From Mixophyes australis (Eukaryota > Chordata > Amphibia > Anura > Limnodynastidae), in NCBI GenBank assembly GCA_036250195.1, contig JAVHZZ010000003.1, positions 17,033,004 through 17,097,003 of the forward strand: a DNA stretch of 64,000 nt, given 5' to 3'. The notes beneath the pieces are model-generated. The model was not told the origin of the DNA, made no database searches, and saw only the letters and a program-made list of their open reading frames with translations. The position numbers and the translations under genes were made by a program. Shown here piece after piece: positions 10,531 through 23,498 of this stretch (positions are counted from its first letter, which is position 1; each line of letters opens with the position of its first letter).

Positions 10531-12507
10531 AACAACTAAATTCCTCCCAATCTAACCAGTTGTTTCCATGGTAAAACAGGATTGATGGGAAATGCCGAAT
10601 AGACCATAATTGCCAGATAAGCCATGTCAAATATAAAATAAAACAAACTGGATGTAAATTTTGCAAAACATATAACACAATAAATATTTATTAGGAATAT
10701 CTTTATTAGAGACAACATTAGCCTATGAAGATATAATAAATATTTCCGCAAGGGCAAGAATGACTTTCTCACAACCGGGGTGGAGAGCTGCCGGGTGGTA
10801 GAGTGTAGCTTCTTCACCACCAGCTAAACCAGCACTTTCACCTCCAGAGCGGTGAAATTTGACTGCCTCCACTTAGAGGCTGAAGTGGAGGAGACAGATG
10901 CCAGACTTTGGCCTGGTTGATCTTGGTCAGCCATTATTCTAAACAGGTGTAAAACAACAGTCATGAGTACAAATTCTTAATTGTCCCTAAAACTGTCTCA
11001 TATAACGCTTGTACTTACCAATAAAATCCATACAGGAAATCCATATTAATAGGTTGATTTCAAGTCAGGTGAAGTGTTGTTTTCTAAATGAAGTAAAAAG
11101 ACAGTCATTAGTACAAATACTTAAATGCCCTTTAAACTGTCTCATCTAAAACCTTGCACGCACCAATAATTTCCTATAGAAAGTTCTGCGCTCCTTATTC
11201 CAAATTCTCTGCTACTACTAATAAGTGATGAGAGCTCACAAAATGACAGGGCTGAATGTTTGTCTCTCCTGCTCTCAAGCATGCTCCTCCCTGAGTATGA
11301 CTGACTAGGCGTTGTCACGCTCCTAATTGACTGGATAAGACTGATTATAGTGAATAATTGACAGCCATTTTAGATATGGTAATGAAGGGATCCATCACTA
11401 ACCTGCATTTGCCCATATGTGCACTGAGAATCAATCAGTACTGAGAATGTTGAAACGTCTCATTCAGTTGCAAATATGAGGGCTGCCACCTTCTCTCATG
11501 CCAAGTTGCAAGACTGAAATGATGAATCGTTGCTTTTGACCCGTAGTTCACTATAAACAAATGATATGTAAAACGAGGCATACATGGCAGTCCGGAGGCG
11601 TCTGTGGTTGCAATTTAAGAGCAGATGCACCATAGTGTAGCTACAGTGGCGGTGGAGCAATCTGAGGAGAAGGCAGCCTGAGTTCTTCACCGATTTGAGG
11701 TCTGAGATTGATAGGCGTTCTCAAATAATCTCAATTGTTTATACTAAAACCTAATATTACTTTTATATCTGTCCCATTACAAGATAATATGGCTTGGAAT
11801 AAGTTTCATTGGACAAAGTAAAAGGCCTGCCATGTAATAGTGATGTGTCAGATTCACTGTGTGATTAATATAACTTACAAGGTCAAGTCCATCTGAAAGT
11901 GGTGTAGAGGTGTCTTTATTTGTACCAAAATATTCTGTGGTATTGGACATTTCACATTGCAACCTAACATTATCTGGATGCCTCAATGTATGTGTGAGGC
12001 AGAGATAACCTTTAAAATAAACTGTGTCATATTTAATCCAACAGAACGACTCTACTGCCTACCGCATAGACATCAGCCTATGGAGTAGGTGGACCATGAG
12101 GATGAGGCGACCAATGAGGATGAGTTAGCCAACAAGGAGGAGGCAGCCAATGAGGAGGAGGAGGGCCAGGGGGCAGTAAATATTTCAAATGTGTCCCTTC
12201 CATTTTGCAAATCATCATCATCATCACATGATTCAGAGAAGGATGACGCATAAGCGACTGGTGAAAAATAGTAGCATCTTGATATTATAATGTAGTATAA
12301 TATTTTTAATAATTTTTTGGCAGCATAAAAGTGTAGACCTCAGAAAGCTTTTGTTTCCCAAATATGATTTAACCTAGATCTAGCCAAAGTTTGACATTCA
12401 TTCCATGGTTTTACACCATGGGCCTAATAAGTGTATGTTGCCAAGCAGCCCCCTCACCACCCAAAATGTGCCTCCAAAATGCAGTCCTCTGGTTACTACT
12501 GTGTTCA
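10531..12507. other. intergenic, mostly unclassified
   Basis: No gene was recognised. A diverged tandem pair lies at about 10945-11030 and 11098-11190 (shared CAGTCAT-AGTACAAAT and AACTGTCTCAT motifs). A purine-rich stretch at 12094-12250 reads as an acidic peptide that stops at 12250. It resembles the acidic tail of many transposon proteins but has no identifiable domain. Confidence 0.4.
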
Positions 12508-12860
12508 GCATACCATCATCATCATCATTTATTTATATAGCGCCACTAATTCCGCAGCGCTGTACAGAGAACTCATTCACATCAGTCCCTGCCCCATTGG
12601 AGCTTACAGTCTAAATTTCCTACTATAGACACACACACAGACAGACAGACAGACTAGGGTCAATTTTTGATTGCAGCCAATTAACCTACCAGTATATTTT
12701 TGGAGTGTGGGAGGAAACCGGAGCACCCGGAGGAAACCCACGCAAACACAGGGAGAACATACAAACTCCACACAGATAAGGCCATGGTCGGGAATCGAAC
12801 TCATGACCCCAGTGCTGTAAGGCAGATGTGCTAACCACTGAGCCACTGTGCTGCCCCAAC
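12508..12860 (-). repeat. tRNA-derived SINE
   Basis: This is the same family and orientation as the copy at 341-694. The tRNA-like head is at 12860 and the (ATG)n tail at 12515. It carries a short (CAGA)n expansion near 12640. Confidence 0.8.
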
Positions 12861-13729
12861 CATGAACCTTTGCAGAGAGTTTAAGTTAATGTAACACTTC
12901 TGAACTCTGCTGAGCCTGAAAAATGTGAGAACAAAGTGCAACCATAGAACTAAGATACGTTTTATAAATGTATTAAGATTGCAACTTTTTACAGCTGACA
13001 ATGAAATCCCCAAACTTTCAAGCTCCCCAGCTCCAGTTGACCAAGTTTCAAGCCCCCATCTCCATTTTCAACCCCCCTATCCAAATTATCTGACACCCAA
13101 AGCCAAGGTTTTGATAAAAATGGATACAAGAAAATACATTCTAAATTATTTGAAAACGTTGAGTAAAAAAAAAAAGTTGGCTTATAAAAAATATGTGTGT
13201 GTTATATTTATGTAAAGGAAATATAACATAATAAAATAATATAATAAAATATAAAATATATCCCTTTATTATAGTTTCTTAATGAAGGGATATTTTGAAC
13301 GTAACAAAATATCTTAAATAAATTTTCCCTTTTGACTGGGAATGAACTACAACACATTTTCCTAAAAAAATGAAGTGGTTGATGAGAGTAGCAGGGTTTA
13401 AAAATATATTAACTCGCCCTCTTTTAACATGATAAACGAGGTACAGTTTGTGTGGGTGATAATCATTATATTTCCCCACACAGTATATGGTAACACAGTC
13501 ATTATACAAACAGTATACATACATCATCATAGAGAGAGACAATGAGCAGGATTAATATGAAATTTCTTTATAATTTAATGTAATTGCATGCCTGTGCATT
13601 CCAATGCAATTGATAATACAAATGCATATTGCAATCAAACGTATGTAGAGCCCTCTCTATCTCACACATTTGGATACTTACTTGTTTGTTTAAAGGACTT
13701 TATTCCTTGAAAAAGAAAAAGAAACTTGC

Positions 13730-13735
<6 letters not shown>

Positions 13736-13784
<49 letters not shown>

Positions 13785-13790
13785 AATTTA
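13736..13790. repeat. (TA)n tract downstream of TAS2R copy 2
   Basis: This is a simple TA repeat followed by the conserved CAAATAGAGTGGACAA block that also follows the tracts beside the other three TAS2R genes. Confidence 0.9.
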
Positions 13791-13973
13791 ACAAATAGAG
13801 TGGACAATAAAGAAATTGTTGAACCCTGATCTGATTTAAGTAGAAACCAAAGTCAAACAAATGAAGCACATTTATTTCAGTCACACTATAGCTGCTATTA
13901 AGCGCTATTATAGCCTAATATTATTTCTGTGTAGCTTATGGCCAACATATGAGCCAGTACAGCTTCCATATTA

Positions 13974-14901
13974 TTATTGATTATTTGAATGACTTGCTCC
14001 TGCACAGCGGAAAGCATCAAGAACTGAGCGTTTCAGTCTTACATTGCTGGTTATTAATATAACAGAGTGCAGGCTCGGGTAGGCAGATATACCAGTAGTG
14101 TATAATAAATCATATAATAAATCTTGATTTCTGTCAATAAAACTCACGTTTGCAATTATAAAAATACAGAACATAAAGCGCCAGAAAAAAGATCAGGCTT
14201 CTAATTGCACCAATATGAGTGTCAAGCTGGATATTAGTGAATACTGAATCTTTGCTGCTCATATTACTGGTGTGTTTCAGGAGTGATACAATCAGAATAC
14301 AAATGGCTGCACAAAATATTAGGAACGGTAAGATGGATCCTGAGAAAAAGATGATGGATATGTTCATAATATTTTCTTCCAAAGATACATTTCCTGTATT
14401 AGAGCTGTTAATATAACCGGTAGAATTCATGTAGTGTACTGAGTACATGCACCATTTGATTGGTAGACTGGAGAGAAAAGACACCACCAGTGATGTCAGA
14501 AGCAGCCACGGCAGCAACCTGGAGATGTTCATCTGAAGTCTCAGGAATAATCTGTTGCTGAAGTTTGTGATCTTCACGCAGTAGAATACACAGAGCACGG
14601 TGCCCCACCACAGGCTGCACAACGCAACACATATAACTGCAGTGAAATAATATTTCACAAAATCTTTGCTTGGAGAGACTGAATTAGGAGCAATTTCATC
14701 AGCAGTTTTGTAAAGCATAATAATAAGAAGAAGGATCCTCACCATTCCCAGGCTGGTCATGATAATGTCAACGGCTTTAAGAGTTTGACCTTTCAACCAC
14801 CAAATGAAGAATTTTATCACAATAAATGCATTAAGAAGAAATCCGACAAATATCATAGAAAAACAAATACTTAGTACAAAAAAAAAAGTTGCAAAATTCA
14901 T
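13974..14901 (-). pseudogene. bitter taste receptor TAS2R (copy 2), frameshifted
   Basis: The body from the Met at 14901 is TAS2R, with the same TM1, TM3 (FYCVKITNFSN) and pre-TM6 (HTSNM) signatures as copy 1. Near 14158-14163 an extra A in an A-run (five instead of four) shifts the frame at the start of TM7. The first frame ends at about 14134. The true TM7 and tail, with YPSLHSVILI, continue in another frame to 13974. The protein would lose TM7, so a functional receptor is unlikely. A second, separate one-base insertion near 14908 puts the upstream extension out of frame. An assembly error in the homopolymer is possible. Confidence 0.88.
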
Positions 14902-15088
14902 TTTTTCCTTCACAGGATGATGCAGTTGTGTCAGAGTATCTGATTTCTTTATAACCATCCAGAACCGTCTGTCTTATTGTGGATGAGGCTGTCTGCGGTT
15001 TGACATAAACTGAGACGGTGTTATTATTAAATATAGGAATGTACTTTGCATGACATTTGGCTATAAGTTGCTGAGCTATTGCCATCAT
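14902..15088 (-). other. upstream extension of TAS2R copy 2, out of frame
   Basis: This matches the 62-codon extension of the other copies. A one-base insertion in the TTTTTTCCTT stretch beside the receptor start moves it into a different frame, so in this copy it cannot be an N-terminal part of the receptor. Confidence 0.55.
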
Positions 15089-17270
15089 TACATTTGAATG
15101 CAGAGAATAATTTATTTACTTTAAAGCAATATCAGGCTTAAATGAAATTCAGCTCAATGTGCATATAGCAGCAAACCCGGATAATTGTGAGGGCAAGGGT
15201 GTAGTGTGGGCATAGTGGGTGGAGCAGGTGCTGTGGTTATTGGCAGCAGGGAGGGCAGCGCATGAAATAATGTGCTTGCATCATTTGCATGATGTTGGTT
15301 AGAGTGGGACCGCCCCCATTTCTGGGGACAAGCAGCATGCGACCACTGTTTACCCACCGGTCGAAAACTCTGCCTGTGCATAGCGTACCACCTTGGCGTC
15401 TCCTCCACCTGCTGCTTGGAACCTGAGCACCTCTGAACCTTCTCCTGCTTCCCTCATTGTTAGGCTGTCTGCATTCATTCCTCCCCAGCCCAGCCCCCAG
15501 TGTGCATGTCTTATCACATTATCACCCCCCTGCTACCTTCCTTGTGTTGGTCTCTCAGTCTCCAGTTTTGTATGTGTACCTATATAACTCATGTGTGACT
15601 CTGCCCCTCCTTGTGTGTGTGCATCTGTATCTCCTCTGTGTATGTGCCATTGACTTTCTTCCCCCCTCTTTGTGTGTCTGTCTCTAATTTTGTATGTTCT
15701 CGTCATCTGTCTTTCTTTGCCCACTTTCTGTTTGTGTATATTTATCTCCATATTGAGGTTGCCTGTCCTTTTTGTCTCCCCCTTTGTGTGTCTCCTTTTG
15801 CCACTCATCATATCTATCCCCCCATCTTCAGTTAACATGTGTCACCACCACCCACTTTTACCCTGTGCCCTTAAGAGACCACTTTTCCTCTTGCCCAGCA
15901 CCTTCCCTTGCCAGCCCTCTTCTTCTACTTCTGCCCTTACTATCTTACCATCCGCCTCCTCTTCTGCTGAAGTCAATTGGGTCCTGCTGGCTGCTGATTG
16001 GAGGTATGTACGAACCTGAGGATGGCAGGTAAGCAGAATTTTCAGATTTTGAGAGTATTTACCCTATTACCGGCGATAATCCTGGTGACAGGAAGATTCA
16101 CTGGCTTTTGTCATCAAAGGCTTTCCCATGCAAATTGCACAAGTATTATTTCAGTGCTCACACAGCCACAATAGTTATTCTGCTTACATATAACATATTA
16201 AAATCATTTACTCATTTAAAAAATGCTTCATTCCTTGGCAGCATGAAGATTTTTAAAAATTGTTTTAAATTTTGTTAAATACATTTTATATTTACATTTA
16301 CATTTTATGCTTTTTATTCACTTTAGTTGAAATAAAAGGCCTAATCTTGCAAGTTGAATTAAAGACTGGCCTGTCAAACTGGTAAATTAACTGTTATCAC
16401 TTTGGGCCAGTATCTTTAGTGCAGAAGAGCATCGCTGAGCTGCCCCAGCAAATTTTTTGTGATAATTTGTGGCAATAAGGAATATTTTCTTACATATCAC
16501 CACAAAGGAGCTGTTCGTGGTAAATAAGTCCCTATATCTTTGAACTGGATAACTCCCTTCTAACAGCAATGAAATTCATCAAGTTTCTTGCAATTTAGAT
16601 AGTAGATAGTAGTTTAAATTTTAAATGTAGTTCTTGTGCTATGTTTTGTTTAATGTAGTCAGATACCTTAAAATATCACATGTTTACATACAATATTTAC
16701 TTGGTATAATAATAGAAACTTCCCACCAGGATGAGTTCCACTCGCCCACCATTGCTCCGGGTGGGCATTCCGTCAATGATACCCTACTTTTATAAGTGCC
16801 TCTGTATCTTCAGTGTTGTAGAGCTACAAAGCACAGCATGTATTGCAAGAGGGCAACCCGAATTTAGTGTTTCAAACTAGCTGGAGAGGCGTAGGTTACA
16901 CTGTGTACAGCTGGCTTCATAATGCACATTGTTTCATTGGAACCTACAAATGTATTCCCCCATGTGGCCCCTATTGATCCAGTCTGACACTGTCACTGCT
17001 GTTTTTTCCACTCCACCAACATGCCCCCACATGCTGGACCTGCCCTCCCCCGCTTCCCTGAGTACTTTGGTAGCACGCACTTCTACCATGATTCCATGTT
17101 CCGCCTCTGTGTGGTGCGTGCGTACTGATATCATTTTGCCTGAAATATAGCAATGTTTCAATTACACAATTGTCAAAATAGTTCATTCTCTTGGTTGTAG
17201 TAAAATAAATTACAGTGTGGATAGAGTTTTCATGACGGAAGAACTGGAAATATTTTCAATTTTATATATT
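15089..17270. repeat. TAS2R unit 2 distal flank
   Basis: This region is collinear with unit 1 (3270-3885 and 7478-9000) apart from the transposons inserted there. Pyrimidine-rich 15440-15960 gives long ORFs with no protein resemblance. No gene is seen. Confidence 0.65.
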
Positions 17271-18029
17271 TATGTAACCACTAAGAGTCTGTCCAGGGAA
17301 GCAAACAGAGGAGTAGAGTCCAGTGACCAGGCAAGGGTCTGAGCAACAAAAGACTAAGCAAATTCCAGAAGTCTAGGCGAAGGTTAGGGCAACAGGTAAA
17401 CGAGCAGGGTCCAGGAATCAAGCTGAGGGTCACAACAAAAGATCAATCAGAAATGGAGCAAACACAGGCACAGTGCAGCAGCAGCAGCCAGGAATAAACA
17501 GATGAACAGCACAGAGCACAGCTAGAGGCAGGTATTTGAAGCAGTGCAAAAGGTGCAGTTCTAATTAGGCATCATGCAAGGAGATTAACTGATTCAGGTA
17601 TGTTGAAGAGTTCAGGAACAGAACAGCAGCACCTTTGGTGGTATGAGGTACTGCTGCTAGATACAAAGAACAGGTAGAGTCGTAACACTGGTGGGTTTAT
17701 GCCAGTATTACCTACCATACATCTATCCTAAAAACTAGCCCTGAGAATATAAGTGGTGCGATGCTGAAAGAAAGCATATGCAGCACAAAGCATCAGTTTG
17801 TGACATCATCATTGCTGTCAGCATGAATAATGGATATACTTTTATTCTGTGAACTGCCATCTGGGTTGCCAGTTCCTACATGTTCCCCCAATGGAAATAT
17901 CTTCATTCTTCACCAGCAAAAGTTTTATATAAAACACATTCACTCCACAATTAAAATCCTATTGCAACACCTCTCGATGCAATCTCTCTACTGGATTAAG
18001 CCAATAACTACAGTTAAAAATTAAAGAAA
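17271..18029. other. unclassified, possible LTR-like segment
   Basis: A segment begins TGTAACCACTAAG at 17274 and ends near GTCGTAACA at 17688. The ends could be those of a solo LTR, but I find no matching flanking duplication. The rest to 18029 shows no gene. Confidence 0.25.
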
Positions 18030-19440
18030 AACACTGGGGGGTAAATGTATCAAAGTGCGACTTTGCAACTCCAGCGATTTTCTCGGGAGAGTTGAAACTC
18101 ACCAATGTATGAAGCTGAGATTTCATGCAAAATCACCAGAGTTCTGCTTCTGTCAAAATCGCTACTTGCAAAATCGCCAGAGATCAAACTCCCGACTGTT
18201 TGCCACTGCAGCTATACAGCTCTCAAGGGGTAAATGAATCAAAGTGCGAGTTTGGCAGCGTGTTTAAATCGCGACAAATCGCGGGTGTTTGCCCGCGAGT
18301 TTTGAAAAAAAAAACTTGAAATGTATCAAGCTGCGATTTTGACACTTATGTTCAAAATCGCTAGTCATCTCTGGCGATTTTGAGCGATGTAAACACTCCC
18401 GAGATTAGCAAACTCTCCTGTGTTTGCAAAACTCGCCTGTGTTGTATCAGTGTGTTTTAAACACATCACTGTTACACTGCCCCTGTCATACAGCTGCCGG
18501 AGCTGTTAAAATGTTAAAGAATAGATAAAAGTTGAAAAAAAAAAAAGCATGAGGTCCCCCCACTATTCATGCTTAACCCTAGTGCTGCCTGACTAGTGCT
18601 GGTTCCGTGAAAATCGGGGAAAAATTTTGCGTGGGGTCCCCCCTATTTTCACTTTACCAGCACTAGGCAAACCAGCCAGGGTTGGCGGCACTATAGCAGT
18701 GGGACACGCGGCAGGGGTCCCCCTGCCATAATGACTAACCAACCCTAGACTGTTCAGCGCTTTTGCTGGATTCCCTAGGGAGTGGGGTCCGCCAAAAACA
18801 AACGAGCGGGCCCCCCCTCTAGAAAGAACCAGCCCAGTGCTGATAGCACTAGGGCTCTTCCTACTACCCCTGGGCTGTGGGTAGTAGGGTAATAAGGCGA
18901 AAAAGTATGAAAAAAATAAACGGACGCCATTTTGTTTTGTGGAAGTACAAGTCCCAGCCAGCCAGGTTGCCAAAAACAGTGTGGCCATGCTGGTGCTTGT
19001 ATAACTACAAGCACCAGCATACCCACGGCAGCCAGGGCATGTTGGCACTTGGAGAACCACAAGTGCCAACATGCCCTGACATCCCTGGCTTGCTGGGACC
19101 TGTAGTTCCACAAAGAAAAAAGTTAAATAAACAACAACACCCTAGTACAAACCACACATATTTATTAAAAATAAAAACCCCACAATAAATACACTAACCA
19201 CCCTCATTTAAACCACATCTATTTAATAAAAATAAAAAAAAGCAAATACTCACCAAAGATGTCTTCTTTCTTCTTTACAAGATCCGTGCTTGCCCCAGTC
19301 CCAGCAAATTGTACTTCCAAAAGTGATGGCTTGTCCAATATCTTCATTGCTTCGGCCAGGAGGGCCCATATTTGTAACATCCCGAATCTTTGTTCTTGAT
19401 TGTAGCAAAATAAAAAAAGTCTTTACCCGACGCAAACACC
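18030..19440. mobile_element. hairpin-rich DNA element, copy 2
   Basis: This is homologous to 6080-7345. It has two head-like starts, at 18038 (GGGGTAAATGTATCAAAG) and 18228, suggesting one copy nested in another. The multi-hairpin block lies at 18925-19120 (TTTTGTGGAAGTACAAG facing CTGTAGTTCCACAAAG). Minus-strand ORFs to 172 aa are hairpin shadows. Confidence 0.55.
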
Positions 19441-19625
19441 TCCTATTAGTTAGGAGGTCCTAACCGCAATGAACTTATGTTCATTGCGTAAGCTATAACT
19501 ACAGTATTATGTGATTTGCCCACGCTAATGGGAGAATCACCTAATACTGTACCTAGAGCTTACGCAAGTAACGTAGCTCATTGCGCATGCGCAACGCTAC
19601 TTGAGTAAGCTGTAATACAGTAAAT
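19441..19625. repeat. compound palindrome
   Basis: Three interleaved inverted repeats are visible: GCAATGAACTTATGTTCATTGC, then ACAGTATTATGTGATT facing AATCACCTAATACTGTA, then AAGTAACGTAGC facing GCTACTTGAGTAAGCT around GCGCATGCGC. It is non-coding and probably a small foldback insertion. Confidence 0.65.
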
Positions 19626-19789
19626 ACAAATGGTAGGAATTATACATAAAAATGGAAATGCAGCCTTTCCATTAATTAATAAGACAGGGATCACAGGAGA
19701 TCCAAAATAGATCCAAAATAGGTTGAACTTGATGGACTGGTATCTTTTTTTCAACCTCAACAACTATGCTACTATAGTACATTCCAATA

Positions 19790-20027
19790 AGCATGACATA
19801 AATAAACCCATCTCTTGAATAACTAGTTCATAGGGCCCTAACGTCAACTAATCTTCAGGAAGGGCATTTAAATTCAATCAATAGGGCATATGTGTCACAA
19901 AGCCAACATAAACATATGGTGGAGACTGAAACAGCCACTGTTCAAAGTGCAAACATTATGATGTAACCTTCTACCACAATTTATGAACTTGTAGAAATAT
20001 TCTTTTGAAGTCTTGAAATAAAGTAAT
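19790..20027. repeat. TAS2R unit 2 terminal flank, left part
   Basis: This aligns with 45915-46137 in unit 3 (shared GGAGACTGAAACAGCCACT and AATAAAGTAAT). The alignment is interrupted by the TIR element at 20028 and resumes at 22029. Confidence 0.7.
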
Positions 20028-22028
20028 AGGGGGGTATTCAATGAGCTTTGAATCTGTGTTTCCACTCTTGTTTAACGCCTTTTTGTGGATTTATTGTGTT
20101 CACTCAGTTCAATTTCGCCAATTTTCCACATTAGCGACTGAAAAAATGTGTAACGCAAATTCGCAGCAAGGCCAAAGAAGATGTATGGGGAGGGGCGAAT
20201 TCAGCTATTCAATTGTCCTACTTCGCGTTACTGCCTATACAATGAAATAGCGATTTGGCATTTTTTCGATCGCACCTATAAATGTGGTGCAAAAGCGTTA
20301 AGCTATCCAGCAATTTATCAAACTTATTTTTTTGGGGGGAAATTAAGATAATATAAAAATAATAAAGTTGTCAGAAAAGTTATGTGCAGTAAAATAATCT
20401 GATCTGTAAAATTGCTATAATTTTTTATTTATGTCACATGACAGTCAAATGCATCCCCTGTGTATAAAAACAGATGGTATAGTCCAGTAAGTATTAAATA
20501 CATTTTTTTTTACATCTCATTCAACTGCCATTAGAGAAGAAGAGAAGACCACTGTCATCTGAGAGCAGAAGACTGTTGAGGATTTGTATTTTTTAGATTG
20601 AATAGTCTTGTTAATGGCTTGATCTAGAGTTTTTAATTTTTGTACATAGTTCAATTTTTTAAAATTGCCAACTCAGTAATAGAGTCATTTTTGAGCACAA
20701 TATTGCAGTATATGTATGCAGCATGCAGGGCCACCTTCAGCAATCATGGGGCCCAGTATGGGCCCCCCGTGTCCCCCAGGCCCCCCCCATGAGCAACAAC
20801 GACACATACTTACCTGGGGCCCCGCTGGTCTCCGCTTCTCTGTCTTCAGCCTGGCTGTTAGCCAGGCACCGGGATGCGATCGCAGGGGTGGAGGAATCAT
20901 TCCCCTTGCGATCATGTGATCTGCCTGTGACAGCCAGATCACATGATCGCAGGGGGAATGAATCCTCCACCCCTGCGATCGCATCCTGGTGCCTGGCTGT
21001 CACGGTGACAGGCAGGCTGAAGACAGAGTAGCGGAGACCAGTGGGGCCCCAGGTAAATCTGTGCTGCGCTGTTGTACCGGGCCCCCTGGTGAGCCCGGGC
21101 CTAGTACAACAGTACCCCCCGTACCCCCCTGATGGCGGCCCTGGCAGCATGTATGGAGGAGTATGCATATATATATATATATATAAGAAATACAACTGTA
21201 GCGCAAGTAGCTATTCAAATATATATATATATAGCTTTCTGCAATAGCTCTGAAAACATCTATAGGAATTTTTCTATCAGAAGTATATTAAATACAATTT
21301 CTAATAAACCACATCTAAGTTATTTTTTTCTTCAGTAGATTATATTTAACAAAAAAAACTGTGTCAAACTAATGTAAAATTATCTGTCATATCTATTTAA
21401 TCTATTCATATAAAAATGAACTGAATAGACTAGCAATACAACACCATGTCACTCTATTCTTCTTAGCCAATTTAGACAAATATTTTTCTGTCACTATGCA
21501 ATATATTGCAAAGTGCAATCAAATAAAATATTGGTGAGGTGTAGTGTAGTGTTTAATTAGTGTAGTGTGGTGTTAGTAGTGTAGTTAAAATGTGTTTGGA
21601 GTAGTCTGTTCCAAAGGGTATATGTAATGCAAATTATATGATAATTTACATTAAAATGTGCAATTAAATAAGTGGAAATAGTTGAATTAAGCAGTGGAAA
21701 TAGCAATCCAAAAAAGAGCAATCTGGAGGAATAATAATCACCAATACTCAGAGGGTCACAGGGATCAGCCAACAACATCAAATCTCTGCAAAATCGCAGT
21801 TTGCAAAGGGTGGGTAAATCTTTATATAGAAGTGTGGGCTGGTAATTGCGAATGGCGGGAAGATGCGGACAACCCTGATTCGTACAACCACTGTATTACA
21901 CTATAAGGGGGCGGATTCTGATTTGAAATTGAATGCCATCAGTTCTTTCTCCTGGAATAGTCGCCAAGTCTGCAAATCCGTGTATTAGAGTTGAAATATG
22001 CAAATACGCAAACAATTGAATAACCCCC
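20028..22028. mobile_element. 2-kb TIR DNA element, non-autonomous
   Basis: The left end is AGGGGGGTATTCAATG and the right end ATTGAATAACCCCC. The flanking direct repeat is GTAAT (20023-20027 and 22029-22033). Unit 3 at 46130-46140 (AAAGTAATGGTG) is the empty paralogous site, which confirms both boundaries. A short TAA-containing duplication would fit PIF-Harbinger, but the superfamily is not proven. No transposase was found. It hosts a nested hAT MITE. Confidence 0.75.
20726..21143. mobile_element. 418-bp palindromic hAT MITE, nested
   Basis: The ends are CAGGGCCACC and (reverse strand) CAGGGCCGCC. They are flanked by a perfect 8-bp duplication GCAGCATG (20718-20725 and 21144-21151). Arms of over 100 bp around a centre near 20935 make it almost one hairpin. 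The apparent 152-aa ORF is an artefact of the palindrome. Confidence 0.88.
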
Positions 22029-22033
22029 GTAAT

Positions 22034-22386
22034 GTTCGTAAAAAAATAGTTTCTAACATAAGAAGCAAGACTAAACGAAACATACTGTACACCAATTCTT
22101 ATTACAATTTATTATTGTATATTGCTTTTCTTTCTTTGTTGTCTAATAAAAAGATTTAACAAAAATAACACTAGTTCATAGAAAAACTTAATACTATCAT
22201 AGTCCATATAATAATAACCCATCAATGGGTGCTGGACTGTCATTTTATGTAGACTGATTATTATAATGTGATCAAATAATATAATATTTTCAACATATTT
22301 GGTCTGTCCATTACTCTGAATCCCAAAAGAAAATTAATTTGGTTTGTAAGTTTTATTATGCGGTTACTATGCAATTTGAACATAAA
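22034..22386. repeat. unit 2 terminal flank and start of unit 3
   Basis: 22034-22160 matches 46140-46265 (CACCAATTCTT and TAATAAAAA blocks). From about 22300 it matches the unit 1 start at 1440. The boundary between tandem units therefore lies inside this stretch. Confidence 0.6.
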
Positions 22387-23498
22387 GAGCCTAATTCATT
22401 AAGGAACGGATCTGCCGATTTTTGAGGATCTTACGCATTTCAATACAAATCACTACTGCGCATGCCCAGAAGAGGGAGATAAGAATAGAATTCCACAATG
22501 TAAGTGAAGACTTTCTTAACTTAAGAAACTTATCTCCAAGTTAAGAAATGGAAAGTTAAGACGGCCGCGTAAGAAATTTTTCGACCAGTTAAAAAAAAAA
22601 GAGTTGGAAACTGGGCAGAGTGTGTCATGAGTAAAGAAGAGTAAGTGGAGATCGGGAGGAGATCGGACGGAGATCTTAGTGACTTAAGAAGAGTAGTCGT
22701 GTACCTCTGGATCTGTCAGATAGTTAAGAAGCTGTACTTTGCATTTTTCTTAACTTCTTGCTTAGCATTTAAGGAAGCTCAAGGTCATGTTTAAGTCCCC
22801 AAAAATTATACCAGTAGCGCTGAATAACATCACTGAAGTGTGGAAAAATAATTCTTTTGGTTTAAAATGTCCACAATCACACATAAATATGCAAAAGATT
22901 ACACCTGCATGACTCTCATTTTTTTTTCATAAGCCCATGTTTACTATATAGAAAATATGGAACAAATATGTTTGTGGTCCATAAAACAGCAAAAAAACAT
23001 GTTTAAAAAACACTTTCCTTAAGTCAAAAATTAATAACCAAACACTCCCCCTTGCTAATTGGTTAGGGCAGGTTTAAGTTATCCCAAAGTAAACAAAACA
23101 AAGGCTTGAAAGTAAGCTATCATTTCTCTGTGTCACAAACACAGAGGCTAGATGTGTTAGATTTGACCAGGCAATGATATGTAATGTGTCTCAGATTTTG
23201 GGTGTGTACTTGACTCATTAAGTTGCTACGCTAACTTATTTGACTTATCTAATTTGGACTATATTAAATGAAGAAACAAGCAAATTTTTTATTTACAAAT
23301 TTCATAGGATAAATGTGTTTTTGAAAAATACAAGTAAAAACCACAAAAAAATAATAATACACAACCAAATATATAATTATTGGGAGATTTTGCCAGCTCC
23401 CTTGCCCTTTGAATTGCCTTGGCTTCATGTGACCCGTGATGTGGAGGCCTTGAGAGAAGAATCAGAGGACAGTTGGTCAGCAGGGTGTAAACGAAGGC

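Noticed and set aside
15533..16032. Overlapping ORFs of 74-115 aa
   Set aside because: The sequence is pyrimidine-rich and low complexity. Both strands are open, and the match with unit 1 does not preserve the frames.
17274..17690. Solo LTR
   Set aside because: TG...CA-like ends are present, but no matching flanking duplication or second copy was found in the window.
20737..21195. 152-aa ORF
   Set aside because: It is a by-product of the palindromic MITE; both strands give mirror ORFs.
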